From assembly GCF_030409845.1 (NCBI RefSeq), contig NZ_JAUFQQ010000005.1, positions 2,046,001 to 2,110,000 on the forward strand: a DNA stretch of 64,000 nt. The letters run 5' to 3'. This document shows, in pieces, positions 40,411 to 50,543 of this stretch; within the stretch, counting starts at the first letter, position 1; every line of letters begins with the position of its first letter. The stretch is from Flavobacterium branchiarum. Its GTDB lineage: Bacteria > Bacteroidota > Bacteroidia > Flavobacteriales > Flavobacteriaceae. The notes below the pieces were generated by a model. It was given only the letters and a program-made list of their open reading frames with translations, was not told where the DNA came from and made no database searches. Both the position numbers and the translations under genes were made by a program.

Positions 40411-41634
40411 TTGATAGATTTAAACTTCCTTGGCAGATTTAAGACCAAAGCAAAATTCAAAAAAACGTATAAAAATGTAAAAGCATCGTATTTAAATCGA
40501 ATTCGCTTTGCAGTAGGTATGTTTTATTTTGCAATGGGTTTGTGTTTTGCTACTTGGGCAAGCCGAATTCCAGATATTAAAACGGCTTTAAGTTTAAGTG
40601 AAGGACAATTAGGGTCTATTTTGTTTGCATTGCCATTAGGGCAATTGGTTGTTATGCCTTTTTCAGGTAAACTTGTGACTAAATTCGGAAGTCACAGAAT
40701 TCTTATTCTTTCATTATTATTTTATGCCTTTAGTTTAACCAATCTTGGTTTAGCTACTGCGTCATGGCAATTATCGCTTGCGTTGTTTGTATTTGGAATA
40801 TTTGGGAACTTAGCCAATATTGCTGTAAATACTCAAGGAGTTTATACCGAAGTTCTTTTTAAGAAAACAATAATGTCTTCCTTTCATGGTATGTGGAGTT
40901 TTGCAGGTTTTTCTGGTGCAATAGTTGGATTAGGAATGCTTGCTTTAAATCTTACACCGTATTATCATTTTGTAATTGTAGCCGCAATAGTATTGGTTAT
41001 GATTGCTTTTAATTATAAATTCTTGATAAAAGCCAAAGAAAAAAGTAAAGTTATAACCGAAGAGAAGAAAAAGAAATTATTTACAAAACCCGATAGTTCA
41101 TTGATTTGGTTGGGAGTAATTGGTTTTTGCTGTATGGCAAGTGAAGGTGTTATGTTTGACTGGAGTGGCGTTTACTTTAAAGATGTTGTAAAAGCTCCTG
41201 GAGCATTGGTCATTTTAGGATATACATCGTTTATGATTATGATGGCCGGAGGTCGTTTTCTTGGTGATGGATTCATTCTTAAATTTGGAAGAAAGAGAGT
41301 ATTACAAGTAAGCGGATTGGTTATATCAATTGGACTTTTTACCTCAGTATTGTTTCCATATATAATTCCTTGTACGATCGCTTTTATGTTTGTAGGACTT
41401 GGTGTTTCTACAGTTGTACCAACATTGTATAGCGTAGCAGGAAAAAATCCTACTGTTCCTGCAGGAGAAGCTTTAACGATAGTTTCGAGTGTGAGTTTCT
41501 TAGGTTTCTTAATGGGCCCTCCTGTTATTGGCTATATCGCTGAAGCTTTTGGGCTTCGTTTTTCTTTTGCATTTATTGGAATCTTCGGATTTTTAATTGC
41601 TTTTATGGTTTCTAGGATAAAAGCTATAGACTAG
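40411..41634 (+). CDS. MFS transporter
   Basis: A 407-residue major facilitator with about twelve TM segments. The first helix and loop read FAVGMFYFAMGLCFATWASR then IPDIKTALSLSEGQLGSILF, typical of a group of FucP/YbjJ-like MFS proteins; the loop 2-3 motif appears as GKLVTKFGSHR. The start is a TTG; no ATG lies before TM1, and a -7 box (TAATTTTG) about 25 nt upstream is compatible with it. The hydrophilic N-terminus of ~36 residues is a little long. Substrate unknown. Confidence 0.9.
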   Translation: MIDLNFLGRFKTKAKFKKTYKNVKASYLNRIRFAVGMFYFAMGLCFATWASRIPDIKTALSLSEGQLGSILFALPLGQLVVMPFSGKLVTKFGSHRILILSLLFYAFSLTNLGLATASWQLSLALFVFGIFGNLANIAVNTQGVYTEVLFKKTIMSSFHGMWSFAGFSGAIVGLGMLALNLTPYYHFVIVAAIVLVMIAFNYKFLIKAKEKSKVITEEKKKKLFTKPDSSLIWLGVIGFCCMASEGVMFDWSGVYFKDVVKAPGALVILGYTSFMIMMAGGRFLGDGFILKFGRKRVLQVSGLVISIGLFTSVLFPYIIPCTIAFMFVGLGVSTVVPTLYSVAGKNPTVPAGEALTIVSSVSFLGFLMGPPVIGYIAEAFGLRFSFAFIGIFGFLIAFMVSRIKAID

Positions 41635-41877
41635 ACTTTTTTTAATACCATTGTTGTTCTAGAGTGTCTTCTCTTTTTGTTTTAAATTAATATAAGAAAA
41701 ATAGCATATTTTGTTTTTCTTGTCTATATTTGATGCATTCAAGTATAGTGTAATTCTTACTTTACCTTGTTTTAAAGTACCACTTTTATTAAAACGCTTT
41801 TTCAGAAACATCTTTTTGATTGTTGTTGTGAGTTTATAATTCATTATTTCAAATTATAACAAAGTCAAATTTTAATC

Positions 41878-41904
41878 CTAAGATTTCATAGTTAAGAATC
41901 TTAG
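41878..41904 (+). promoter_or_regulatory. Inverted repeat before the TonB receptor gene
   Basis: CTAAGATT and AATCTTAG form a perfect 8-bp inverted repeat with an 11-nt spacer, ending 10 bp before the start codon. It could be an operator or a 5' RNA hairpin controlling translation. No second copy was seen in the window. Confidence 0.4.
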
Positions 41905-41914
41905 AAAGTTAAAA

Positions 41915-44766
41915 ATGATATTCTGTTTTATAAAAAAGTATGCAACTATAATTTTACTCATATCACAAGCTGGGATTGCTTTTGCGCAAAATGAGACTGG
42001 TTTCCGAGGAAAAATTATTGATTCTAAAACACAAAATGCGCTTCAATATGTTGTGGTTAGTATTCAGAATTCTACAATTCTGCAACTAACCTCAAGTGAT
42101 GGGACATTTAAGTTAGTTTTACAATCAGAAGGAAATCAATTGTTATTACTACACAGTCAGGGATATAAAGATTTATTGTTTCCGGTCAAAGTAGTTTCTG
42201 GTGAAATGATAGATTTAGGTGTTTTAGTTTTAGAAGAAGATCATCAAATTGGATCAGAAGCTTCTGTAATTGCATTGTCAGAAAGTGATTTAACAGAGGA
42301 TAATTCTAGTTCCGATAGTACCTCAGGACTTTTGCAATCCTCACGAGATGCTTTTATGCAAGCATCGGCTTTTAATTGGGGGCAAGCACGTTTTAGGATG
42401 CGAGGATTAGATAGTGAGCATGCTAAGTTGACTATCAATGGAATCACAATGAATAAAATGTATGATGGACGACCACAATGGGGAAATTGGGGAGGTCTAA
42501 ATGATGCTACGCGAAATCAAGAATTCTCAGTAGGGGGAGCCACTTCAGATTATACTTTTGGAGGTATTTTAGGAGCGCAACAAATTAATACACGAGCTTC
42601 AATCTATAGAGCAAGTTCTCGAATTACATTTTCGAGTAGTAATACAAACTATAGCCATCGCGTAATGGGAACTTATGCCACAGGTTTAATGTCTACGGGA
42701 TGGTCTTATGTTATTTCAGCAGCTAAAAGAAAGGCAAATGAAGGTTTCTTTGAAGGAACTAACTACGACGCTGATTCTTTTTTTATGAGTATTGAAAAAA
42801 AAATAAATACGCAGCATTCTTTCAATTTTACAGGATTCTATACGCCAAATTCAAAAGGGAAGAATTCACCAAATACAGCTGAGGTCACACAACTTACTAG
42901 TGAGAAATATAATTCTTATTGGGGGTGGCAAAATGGAAAGAAAAGGAATGCGAGAATTAAAAAAGTAGAAGAACCTATTTTAATCTTGAATCATTTTTTT
43001 AAAATAGATGATAAAATAACACTGAATTCTAGTGTAGCATATCAGTTTGGTAAAGTAAGCAATAGTAATATAGATTATCAAAATGCGAATAGTCCCGACC
43101 CAATTCATTATCGTAAATTACCGAGTTTTTATAGTTCAATTTATACAAAAGACAAGGGAGAACACTCAGGCGATTTTACTCCAGATTATGAAAATTCCAA
43201 GAATAATAAATTGCTTTTTCTAGAAAATTCGCAAATAGATTGGAATGAATTATATCGGACAAATCAAACGCTATTACCAAATTCTAGTGGTATGGGTGCT
43301 AATTATAGTCCTGCAAAAAGTCATTATGTTTTATATGAAGGTAGAACCGATGACATAACGATTGCTTTTAATTCAAATATAAATTCTCAATTAACAGAAA
43401 ATATAATTTTTAACGGTGGATTTACTTTTAGAAAATTAAAATCACATAATTACCAGTTACTCACGGATTTATTAGGGGGTTTGTATTATGAGGATGTCGA
43501 TTTGTTTTACAAAGGAGATCAGTCGCAATCTGATTTAATTAATCCGAATAGGAAGGTTGGAGTTGGAGATTTTTACCGATATAATTATAATTTTCTTGCT
43601 AATACAATTGACTTTTTTACACAATTTAAATTTGCGTATCGTAAAGTCGACTTTCATCTTGCTCAAGCTTTCTCTAGTTCAACCTATCAAAGAGAAGGTT
43701 TGTATCAAAACGGAATTTATGCTAATAATTCTTTTGGGAAAAGCAAGAAAGTGAATTTCGAAAACTTTGCTTTCAAAGGAGGTTTGACTTATAAAATATC
43801 AGGAAAACAATGGTTATTTTTTAATGGGGTCTATTTAACTCAAGCACCTACAATTAGAAATACATTTCCTAATGCTCGACTCAATAATAGCATCGTCGAC
43901 GGCATAGAGAGTACTAATGTTAGTAGCGTTGAGGGGAATTATATTTTTCGCTCACCTAAGATCAAAGCGCGACTAACAGGATATTATTCTTTGATAAAAA
44001 ATGCAACGCAGACTTCTTTCTTTTATGCTGAGGGTATTTTTGATATGGGTGCAGGTTCTAGTAATGCCAACGCCTTTGTAAGCCAGATATTAACCCATTT
44101 TAATAAAAAAAACATTGGTGGAGAATTGAGTTTTGAGTATCAAATTTCGCCAATTTTAAAAACAATTCTGTCTGTAGCTTACGGGCAATATACATATGAT
44201 AGTAATCCCAATGTTATAATTACAAATGATGCAAGAGCTTCTGTAGAAAATAGTAATCCCGTTTTTAATTTTGGGACTGCGATATTAAAGAATTATAAAC
44301 AGCCAGGAATGCCTCAACAAGCTTATTCGTTTGGAGTTGAATATCGAAATCCTAAGTATTGGTGGCTCGGAAGCAATATAAATTATCTTTCAAATTCTTA
44401 TATAGATGTTTCTCCTATTTCTAGAACAGCACAGTTTTATATTAACCCTAAAAACAGTTTTCCTTTTCCTGAAGCATCAAAAGAAAGAGCTAAGGTGTTA
44501 TTAAAACAAGAAAAGTTTAGTCCTATTTCTTTATTAAATATTACAGGAGGCAAATCTTGGCGTATCCGGGAAAATATGTATCCCTATTTGTAAGTATTAA
44601 TAATGCATTGAATAAAACGTATAAAACTGGTGGTTTTGAACAGGCAAGAAATGCCAATTTTCGCCGATTAGATCAGCAAGAAGCAAGTGGTACGCCTTCA
44701 TTTGGACCAAAATATTTTTACGGATATGGTAGAACTTATTTTGGGAATTTAGCAATTAACCTATGA
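41915..44766 (+). pseudogene. TonB-dependent receptor with an apparent 1-nt frameshift near its 3' end
   Basis: An outer-membrane receptor of about 950 residues: signal peptide (ending GIAFAQ), carboxypeptidase-like domain (GFRGKIIDSKTQNALQYVVV), plug (FRMRGLDSEHAKLTINGITM), then a long beta-barrel. The main frame stops at 44593 after GGKSWRIRENMYPYL. The missing C-terminus continues in another frame (PGKYVSLFVSINNALNKTYK ... YFGNLAINL-stop at 44766). Restoring one T in CGTATCCGGG near 44563-44567 would join them as SWRIPGKYVS. Without this the protein loses its last barrel strands and the terminal aromatic. The downstream lipoprotein overlaps the restored stop by 4 bp. It could be a real mutation or a sequencing error. 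Confidence 0.85.
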
Positions 44767-46139
44767 ATTTTAAAAAAGTAATAATGATGAAAATCAGATA
44801 TAGCTCTTTAGTTTTTTTTATAATAACTCTTGTTCTTTTAGGCTGTGTTGGAGAGGAAACAGCGATACCGGAATTGAAGTGTAATCAGACCGATTTAGTT
44901 GTAAATACATCGGCCGTTGAGGTTCGTAATAATATTAAGCCTGTTCCTACTAAGTATTTGTATGATGATATTATCGTAGGGTATGTAGTCTCAAGTGATG
45001 AATCGGGAAATTTTTTTAAAACAATATCTTTTCAAACACTTCCTACCGATACTGTTGCAGCACAAGGATTTAGTGTCGGAATTGATGCCTCTAATACATA
45101 TGTGAGTTATAAAGTTGGGAGAAAGGTATTTGTTAGATTAAAGAATCAATTTACAGATATTAATTTTGGGAGTTTACGAATAGGAAGCTTGTTTGTAAAT
45201 GCTTATGGGGATGCTTCAGTTGGTCGCATTGCACAAAATGATTATTTTAATGTGCTCCATGCTTCTTGTGAAGTTATTGATGAGAGTAAGTTGGTCCGCT
45301 CACTTTCAATCTCAGAATTATTAAATGATGACAATATAAATACTTTGGTTGAATTGTCTGATGTTCAATTTTCAGATGCAGCTATGGGAAGGCATTATTT
45401 TGAAGAAACAAATAAGATTGGCGGTGCTACCAATTGGAATTTGCGTGATAAAGATGGGAATCAGGTAATTTTTAGAACCAGTAGTTACGCCAAATTCGCA
45501 ACAAGTTTTGTGCCGAAAGGCAGTGGAAGAGTTCGTGGGATTTTAACTAAATACGGTTCAGATTATCAAATTATGGTTCGATCAGAGAAAGATATAATAA
45601 TGGATGGAAAACGTACTGTTCCTTTCTTCTCAGAAGATTTCCAATTGATGCAGAACAATGTGAATTTCAGTCTCCCAGGTTGGAGCAATATCGTAGAGAA
45701 AGGAACCAAACTATGGAAGAGTATTGTTTATGCGGGTAATGGTTATGCTGAATTTAATACAACAGCTACAACTGCTACTGAAATTGTAGCATGGTTGGTA
45801 TCTCCCAAAATAAATTTAAATGATTATAAAAATGCAGTATTGTCTTTTAGAAGTGCACAACATGATTTAAAAGTTGATTCTCCATTGAATTCTCTAGAGG
45901 TTTATGTGTCGGATAATTTTGATGGTTCTAACGTAGCTAAAGCAAAATGGACTAAACTAGAAGCTACATTCCCTACATTATCAACTCCAGTTCGTCAATT
46001 TATAAGTTCAGATCGAATCGATTTGTCTTCGTATTCAGGTGATATTTATATTGCGTTTAAGTATGTGGGATCGGGAAAAGATAAAGTTCTTAACGGTGCC
46101 TTTATGGTAGATGATGTTGTTATTGTAGGAGATAAGTAA
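44763..46139 (+). CDS. DUF5689-domain lipoprotein
   Basis: A 458-residue lipoprotein. The signal peptide has lipobox LVLLGC (Cys at about residue 28). A DUF5689 domain (about 60-285, with VGYVVSSDESGNFFKTISFQ and GRVRGILTKYGSDYQIMVRS) is followed by a C-terminal beta-sandwich typical of choice-of-anchor or carbohydrate-binding modules (FFSEDFQLM, then YIAFKYVGSGKDKVLNGAFM). It overlaps the stop of the TonB receptor (ATGA), so the two form a translationally coupled pair, as for a receptor and its surface-exposed ligand-binding partner. The ligand is unknown. Confidence 0.85.
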   Translation: MNFKKVIMMKIRYSSLVFFIITLVLLGCVGEETAIPELKCNQTDLVVNTSAVEVRNNIKPVPTKYLYDDIIVGYVVSSDESGNFFKTISFQTLPTDTVAAQGFSVGIDASNTYVSYKVGRKVFVRLKNQFTDINFGSLRIGSLFVNAYGDASVGRIAQNDYFNVLHASCEVIDESKLVRSLSISELLNDDNINTLVELSDVQFSDAAMGRHYFEETNKIGGATNWNLRDKDGNQVIFRTSSYAKFATSFVPKGSGRVRGILTKYGSDYQIMVRSEKDIIMDGKRTVPFFSEDFQLMQNNVNFSLPGWSNIVEKGTKLWKSIVYAGNGYAEFNTTATTATEIVAWLVSPKINLNDYKNAVLSFRSAQHDLKVDSPLNSLEVYVSDNFDGSNVAKAKWTKLEATFPTLSTPVRQFISSDRIDLSSYSGDIYIAFKYVGSGKDKVLNGAFMVDDVVIVGDK

Positions 46140-46309
46140 GGATGGTGTATCTGGTGTGATTTTTATGTTAAGTGTAAGTTCTTGGTATTCAATTGATATG
46201 TTGCTGTTTTTGTTGAATGTATATGATTCGGTTTAGTTTTATGGTCAAGAAAATAATATTCTTTCTATGTTTTTTGTATTTTGGCCATCCCAAATTGATA
46301 TAAAATACC

Positions 46310-47170
46310 ATGACGAAAAATTACTTCATCGCCATTTTTACAATGGCTTTTTCATGTTTGATCCATAGTCAAGATCAACCAGTTAAGTTAAAACAAATAA
46401 ATGTCGTTAAGACAAATTACCGCGATTCCAAAAGTGGAGAGATAGAAAATAAAACTGTTTTGTTTCAGGACGGTAAACTTCTGACTATAAAAACATCCGA
46501 TGTTGTGCATAGTTTTTTTTACAATCCAAAAGGACTTTTGGATATGACTGTAAAAGAGAGAGTAGGTAGTAACTGGAAAGAAGTTGTAAAATATAGTTAC
46601 GACAAAGACGATAGAATTACTAAGTTCATGAAGAAGTACGATGAAAATGGTGAGACTGTAACTAAGACAGTAACTATGGCTTATGAAGGAGCAAGAATAA
46701 AAGTAATAACCAAAAAAAGTAATATACATACCGTACTTGAGGACATTGAGTATGTAGTTGAAAAAGGACTTGTCATAAGACGTTCTTCTAGAGATAGAAA
46801 TCAGCAGATTTTCAATAAAATTGAATATGCATATTTTAATGATAATGTAGTGCGTCACAAAGGAGTGCTGGGTGAAAAAATGATTAATAGTTTTACTTTT
46901 GATGACAAAAAATCGGTTGATTTATTGATTGTACAAAACTTATTTGGTCCTAATTACAAAGTAATTGTACCTTTAATTTCTTTTCACGAAGATGAATTTA
47001 GTTTTGAATCTATCTCTTATAATAATGAATTGGCATTTGCTCCTTCTATAACAAATTACACTGGAGTATCAGGAAAATACAAGTATAATGTACTAAATTA
47101 TCCTATATCATCTTCTTTTTTAGAGCAAAATGGAATTGTGAAAATTGATAAAACGTATATTTACGAATAG
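46310..47170 (+). CDS. Exported hypothetical protein (286 aa)
   Basis: A 286-residue protein with a signal peptide (MTKNYFIAIFTMAFSCLIHS, cleavage near residue 20). The remainder is beta-rich with YD-like strands (KEVVKYSYDKDDRITKFMKK, then NKIEYAYFNDNVVRHKGVLG), suggesting a beta-meander of RHS/YD or sugar-binding type. There is no lipobox and no T9SS tail, so it is probably periplasmic. I do not recognise the family. It is separated from the DUF5689 gene by 170 bp and may be an independent unit. Confidence 0.7.
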   Translation: MTKNYFIAIFTMAFSCLIHSQDQPVKLKQINVVKTNYRDSKSGEIENKTVLFQDGKLLTIKTSDVVHSFFYNPKGLLDMTVKERVGSNWKEVVKYSYDKDDRITKFMKKYDENGETVTKTVTMAYEGARIKVITKKSNIHTVLEDIEYVVEKGLVIRRSSRDRNQQIFNKIEYAYFNDNVVRHKGVLGEKMINSFTFDDKKSVDLLIVQNLFGPNYKVIVPLISFHEDEFSFESISYNNELAFAPSITNYTGVSGKYKYNVLNYPISSSFLEQNGIVKIDKTYIYE

Positions 47171-47228
47171 GAATTATTACCGAATAGTAACTAAAGTCTT
47201 TGATTTTGTATTTAAAAAAATACATCAA

Positions 47229-47261
47229 TTGGCTTTAGTACCTTGCAAATCACTAAATTTG
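47229..47261 (+). promoter_or_regulatory. Promoter of hflX
   Basis: TTG, a 22-nt spacer and TAAATTTG form a Bacteroidota -33/-7 pair, 17 nt before the start codon. Confidence 0.55.
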
Positions 47262-47277
47262 TAGCTTATTTAAAGTT

Positions 47278-48510
47278 ATGTTAGAAAAAGAAGTACTAAA
47301 TTTTGAGAAAACAGCCATTGTTGGGATTGTAACTCAAAATCAAAGTGAAGAGAAGTTAAATGAATATCTGGACGAGTTAGAGTTTCTGACTTATACTGCT
47401 GGCGGAGAAGTTATAAAACGCTTCACGCAAAAGATGGAACGTCCGAATCCTAAAACTTTTGTTGGAACTGGTAAAATAGACGAGATCAATCTTTTTGTAA
47501 AAGAGCACGGTGTTTCGACTTTGATCTTTGATGATGAATTGTCTCCTTCGCAACAAAAGAATATCTCTAAAATTATAGATTGTAAAATCCTAGATAGAAC
47601 GCACTTAATTCTTGATATTTTTGCTCAAAGAGCTGAAACTTCTTATGCAAGAACTCAGGTTGAATTGGCACAATGCCAATATCTATTACCTAGACTTTCT
47701 GGAATGTGGACTCACCTTGAGCGTCAAAAAGGGGGTATCGGAATGCGTGGGCCTGGAGAGACTGAAATCGAGACAGATAGACGTATCGTTCGTGACCGTA
47801 TTGCTTTATTGAAAGAGAAAATAAAAACTATCGATAAGCAAATGGGTGTGCAACGAAGTAATCGTGGTGCAATGGTTCGTGTGGCTTTAGTAGGATACAC
47901 AAATGTTGGGAAATCAACATTAATGAATGCTATTGGAAAAAGCGATGTTTTTGTAGAAAATAAGCTGTTTGCTACATTAGATACAACAGTTCGTAAAGTA
48001 GTAATTAAAAATTTACCTTTCTTACTCTCTGATACAGTTGGTTTTATACGTAAGCTACCAACTCAATTAGTTGATTCGTTTAAGAGTACACTTGATGAGG
48101 TTCGTGAAGCAGATTTGTTATTACATATTGTAGATATCTCTCACCCAGATTTTGAAGATCATATTGCATCTGTCAATCAAACCTTATTAGATATTAAGGC
48201 TAATGATAAGCCGGTTATTATGGTTTTTAATAAAATAGATGCTTACAAGCATTTAACGATTGATGAGGATGATTTAATTACCGAGAAAACACCTAGACAT
48301 TACACGTTAGAGGAGTGGAAGTCAACTTGGATGCATCGATTAGGTGAGCAAAACGCTTTGTTTATTTCGGCAACAAACAAAGAGAATTTCGAAGAATTTA
48401 GAGAGCGAGTATATGAGTCGGTTAGACAAATTCATATTACAAGATTTCCTTATAATAAATTTTTGTATCCTGATTATAAGGATGCAGTTGAAAAAGAAGA
48501 TGAAGAATAA
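47278..48510 (+). CDS. hflX: GTPase HflX (ribosome-splitting factor)
   Basis: A 410-residue HflX GTPase. The N-terminal HflX domain (about 10-190) contains KTFVGTGKIDEINLFVKEHG, the RTHLILDIFAQRAETSYART segment and GGIGMRGPGETEIETDRR. A coiled linker leads to the G domain: G1 GYTNVGKST, G3 DTVGFI, G4 NKID, G5 SATN. HflX binds and splits stalled 70S ribosomes during stress. Length and motifs are normal. It has its own promoter and terminator. Confidence 0.96.
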   Translation: MLEKEVLNFEKTAIVGIVTQNQSEEKLNEYLDELEFLTYTAGGEVIKRFTQKMERPNPKTFVGTGKIDEINLFVKEHGVSTLIFDDELSPSQQKNISKIIDCKILDRTHLILDIFAQRAETSYARTQVELAQCQYLLPRLSGMWTHLERQKGGIGMRGPGETEIETDRRIVRDRIALLKEKIKTIDKQMGVQRSNRGAMVRVALVGYTNVGKSTLMNAIGKSDVFVENKLFATLDTTVRKVVIKNLPFLLSDTVGFIRKLPTQLVDSFKSTLDEVREADLLLHIVDISHPDFEDHIASVNQTLLDIKANDKPVIMVFNKIDAYKHLTIDEDDLITEKTPRHYTLEEWKSTWMHRLGEQNALFISATNKENFEEFRERVYESVRQIHITRFPYNKFLYPDYKDAVEKEDEE

Positions 48511-48539
48511 AAAAAAGCGCTTTAAAGCGCTTTTTTTTA
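48511..48539. terminator. Bidirectional terminator of hflX and the DUF3078 gene
   Basis: The perfect palindrome AAAAAAGCGCTTTAAAGCGC continues into a T-run, with A- and T-runs on both sides, between convergent genes. Confidence 0.85.
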
Positions 48540-48543
48540 TGTT

Positions 48544-49476
48544 TTAAAATATGTAATTTATACCTAAACCAAAAACTTCTCTGGTTTGAAAACCTTGAAA
48601 TGCATTGTCGTCATAAATTGCTTGAAATGATAAGTTAGTCGACAAGAATTTATTTATTTTCATTACAATATTTAAGGAGTAGTCAATATCGACATTTTGT
48701 GGGTCTTCGAGATAATTTGAATATAAGTTTAAAATGTTCTCTGCAGAAACATTTGTCATGATATCCAGCTTATAATATGCCGAAGCATAAAAACCTAATT
48801 CGTAACGCATCGTTTTGTTTGCTTTAACACCAAAATAAGACTCGTCTACGTATCCAATTTGAGAAGTGTAGTATTTGTCTACAAAAGTCATTTTAGAGGT
48901 TAGAGGGGCGAAATTTAGTTTTAAATTGTCGTGCTTCTTCCAGAAAATACCAGGACCAAAGGTGAGATACCCTGGAGACAAGAAATTGGTGTTTTCAGTT
49001 CGTATTTCGGCACCATTTACATCTTTACCATATACGTATCCTTTAGTGAATTGTGTTCTGAAATTTACAAAGAAGGAATAGTACCAATTACCAAATGCTC
49101 TTTTCCCATAAATAGAATTAATCTCTAATCGGTCATCGGTTTTTTTCTCAAAGTCTGAATTCTCCGTTTGTAAAATACCATATGAAGCTAGAATTTTGTT
49201 ATCCCAACTAATGTCGTCTTTCTTGTAATTGATGTTGTAGTTAAGGCCTAAATTCCCTGAGATGTTATTCTCTCCTCCTGCAATCCAATTGTTGAAATTT
49301 GACTGATTAAAAAGGAATGAAATATTCCCTGTACTTTTCCATCCATTTGCTGTAGTATCGGATATGAATTTAACAGCTTTTTCGGTGTTCTTTACTAATT
49401 CTTTTTCGGTGTTTTGTGCCTGTACTAGCGAAAAGCTTGCTAGAAAGATTAAAAGGACTTGAAGACAATTTTTCAT
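48544..49476 (-). CDS. DUF3078-family outer membrane beta-barrel-like protein
   Basis: A 310-residue exported protein: signal peptide (ending SLVQAQ, about residue 20), then alternating beta-strands with the DUF3078 signature (WKSTGNISFLFNQSNFNNWI, then AGGENNISGNLGLNYNINYK) and a C-terminal aromatic end (GLGINYIF) as in outer-membrane barrels. The function is unknown. It lies at the downstream end of the SUF-linked gene series on the minus strand, 81 bp after the DUF2480 gene, but there is no reason to tie it to Fe-S assembly. Confidence 0.85.
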   Translation of the reverse strand: MKNCLQVLLIFLASFSLVQAQNTEKELVKNTEKAVKFISDTTANGWKSTGNISFLFNQSNFNNWIAGGENNISGNLGLNYNINYKKDDISWDNKILASYGILQTENSDFEKKTDDRLEINSIYGKRAFGNWYYSFFVNFRTQFTKGYVYGKDVNGAEIRTENTNFLSPGYLTFGPGIFWKKHDNLKLNFAPLTSKMTFVDKYYTSQIGYVDESYFGVKANKTMRYELGFYASAYYKLDIMTNVSAENILNLYSNYLEDPQNVDIDYSLNIVMKINKFLSTNLSFQAIYDDNAFQGFQTREVFGLGINYIF

Positions 49477-49557
49477 ACGTTCCTTGTTTAGTGTTGATTA
49501 ACACAAATATACTAAAAACCATGAAGTTGTTAAAAAAATCCTAATTTTAATTGTAAA

Positions 49558-50067
49558 TTATTTCTTGCTCTCTTTGTATAAAGGCACGGCAGAACATGCT
49601 TCTCCATACATTATACTTCTGGCAAAAGGCTGTAAATAATGAGCAGCCAAAATATAAGCACGTGTAGGAACTGGTTTTTTAGAACAGCCTTTTATGATTA
49701 CAGGTTTACTTTTGTATACTGAAAAATCGATATTACGTAGAATTTCTTCGTAAAGGCTAGAGTCTAGATCTTCTAGTGTGCCATCGACAATTTTTTTTGC
49801 AAATGGTGCTAATTGTACAGCTACGAGTATAGAAGCCCAAGCAGGAACTATTGCATCGGTACTACAATTAATAGCGACATAAGCGTCTTGGTATTGTGAC
49901 CAATTATGATTTTTAAGGTGCTCGCGAAAGTCCTTTTCTTTCAAAAGAAATCCTTCGAGAAGCCATTGTGAAATGTCAATCTGAGCACGAAGTCCTTTTG
50001 GATAATAATCCTCAAGGTCAAAAACTTCTAAGGCGCTATTGGCAACTTTATTGATTATTTCTTCCAT
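49558..50067 (-). CDS. DUF2480-family protein
   Basis: A 169-residue cytosolic protein matching DUF2480, a family limited to Bacteroidota (EEIINKVANSALEVFDLEDY, then GLRAQIDISQWLLEGFLLKE, AINCSTDAIVPAWASILVAV and GCSKKPVPTRAYILAAHYLQ). Two conserved cysteines are visible (in INCSTD and KGCSKK). It regularly sits in suf gene clusters in this phylum, and here follows the MIP18-like gene by 67 bp, so an accessory role in Fe-S metabolism is likely but undefined. Confidence 0.82.
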   Translation of the reverse strand: MEEIINKVANSALEVFDLEDYYPKGLRAQIDISQWLLEGFLLKEKDFREHLKNHNWSQYQDAYVAINCSTDAIVPAWASILVAVQLAPFAKKIVDGTLEDLDSSLYEEILRNIDFSVYKSKPVIIKGCSKKPVPTRAYILAAHYLQPFARSIMYGEACSAVPLYKESKK

Positions 50068-50134
50068 TATATTTTGTTTGCAGTATTTAGTCTCAGTAAA
50101 ATTGTAATGACTGAGACTGAATACTGTATACTTT

Positions 50135-50458
50135 TTAAAGCATTCCTAATTCTAATTTAGCTTCTTCGCTCATTAAATCTTTGCTCCAAGGTGGATCAAA
50201 AGTTATCTCTACTTCAGCATCTTTTACGTTGTCTATAGATTTTACTTTTTCTTCAACTTCCCTTGGTAAACTTTCTGCTACTGGGCAGTTTGGCGATGTT
50301 AATGTCATTAAGATTTTTACTTCGTAATCAGTGTTTACCATTACGTCATATATTAATCCTAATTCGTATATATCTACAGGAATCTCAGGGTCGTAAATTG
50401 TTTTTAAGATTTTTACGATTGATTCTCCTAATTCGTTAGTATCTATTTCTTGTTCCAT
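50135..50458 (-). CDS. SUF-associated MIP18/DUF59 protein (SufT-like)
   Basis: A 107-residue single-domain MIP18/DUF59 protein (IVKILKTIYDPEIPVDIYEL then GLIYDVMVNTDYEVKILMTL and TSPNCPVAESLPREVEEKVK). The DPEIPVDIYELGLIY and TSPNCP motifs are those of the SufT/PaaD group, with the conserved Cys in SPNCP. These proteins assist Fe-S cluster maturation of target enzymes. It lies between sufE and the DUF2480 gene in the same orientation. Confidence 0.9.
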   Translation of the reverse strand: MEQEIDTNELGESIVKILKTIYDPEIPVDIYELGLIYDVMVNTDYEVKILMTLTSPNCPVAESLPREVEEKVKSIDNVKDAEVEITFDPPWSKDLMSEEAKLELGML

Positions 50459-50543
50459 AATATAGTGTTATCTCTTTAGTCATATAGTTGTTTTAAGAAA
50501 ATATAAATAAAATCTTAAATTGTATTATATGAGTTGTTTTTGT

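Noticed and set aside
41659..41844. 61-codon minus-strand frame before the TonB receptor, faintly similar to N-terminal arms of tyrosine integrases
   Set aside because: Short and low-complexity, with no downstream catalytic domain. The likeness is too weak to call an integrase remnant.
46388..46858. 156-codon minus-strand frame opposite the exported hypothetical gene
   Set aside because: It is the complement of a well-supported gene with signal peptide. Its composition (Ile/Tyr/Ser/Phe-rich) is typical of an antisense shadow.
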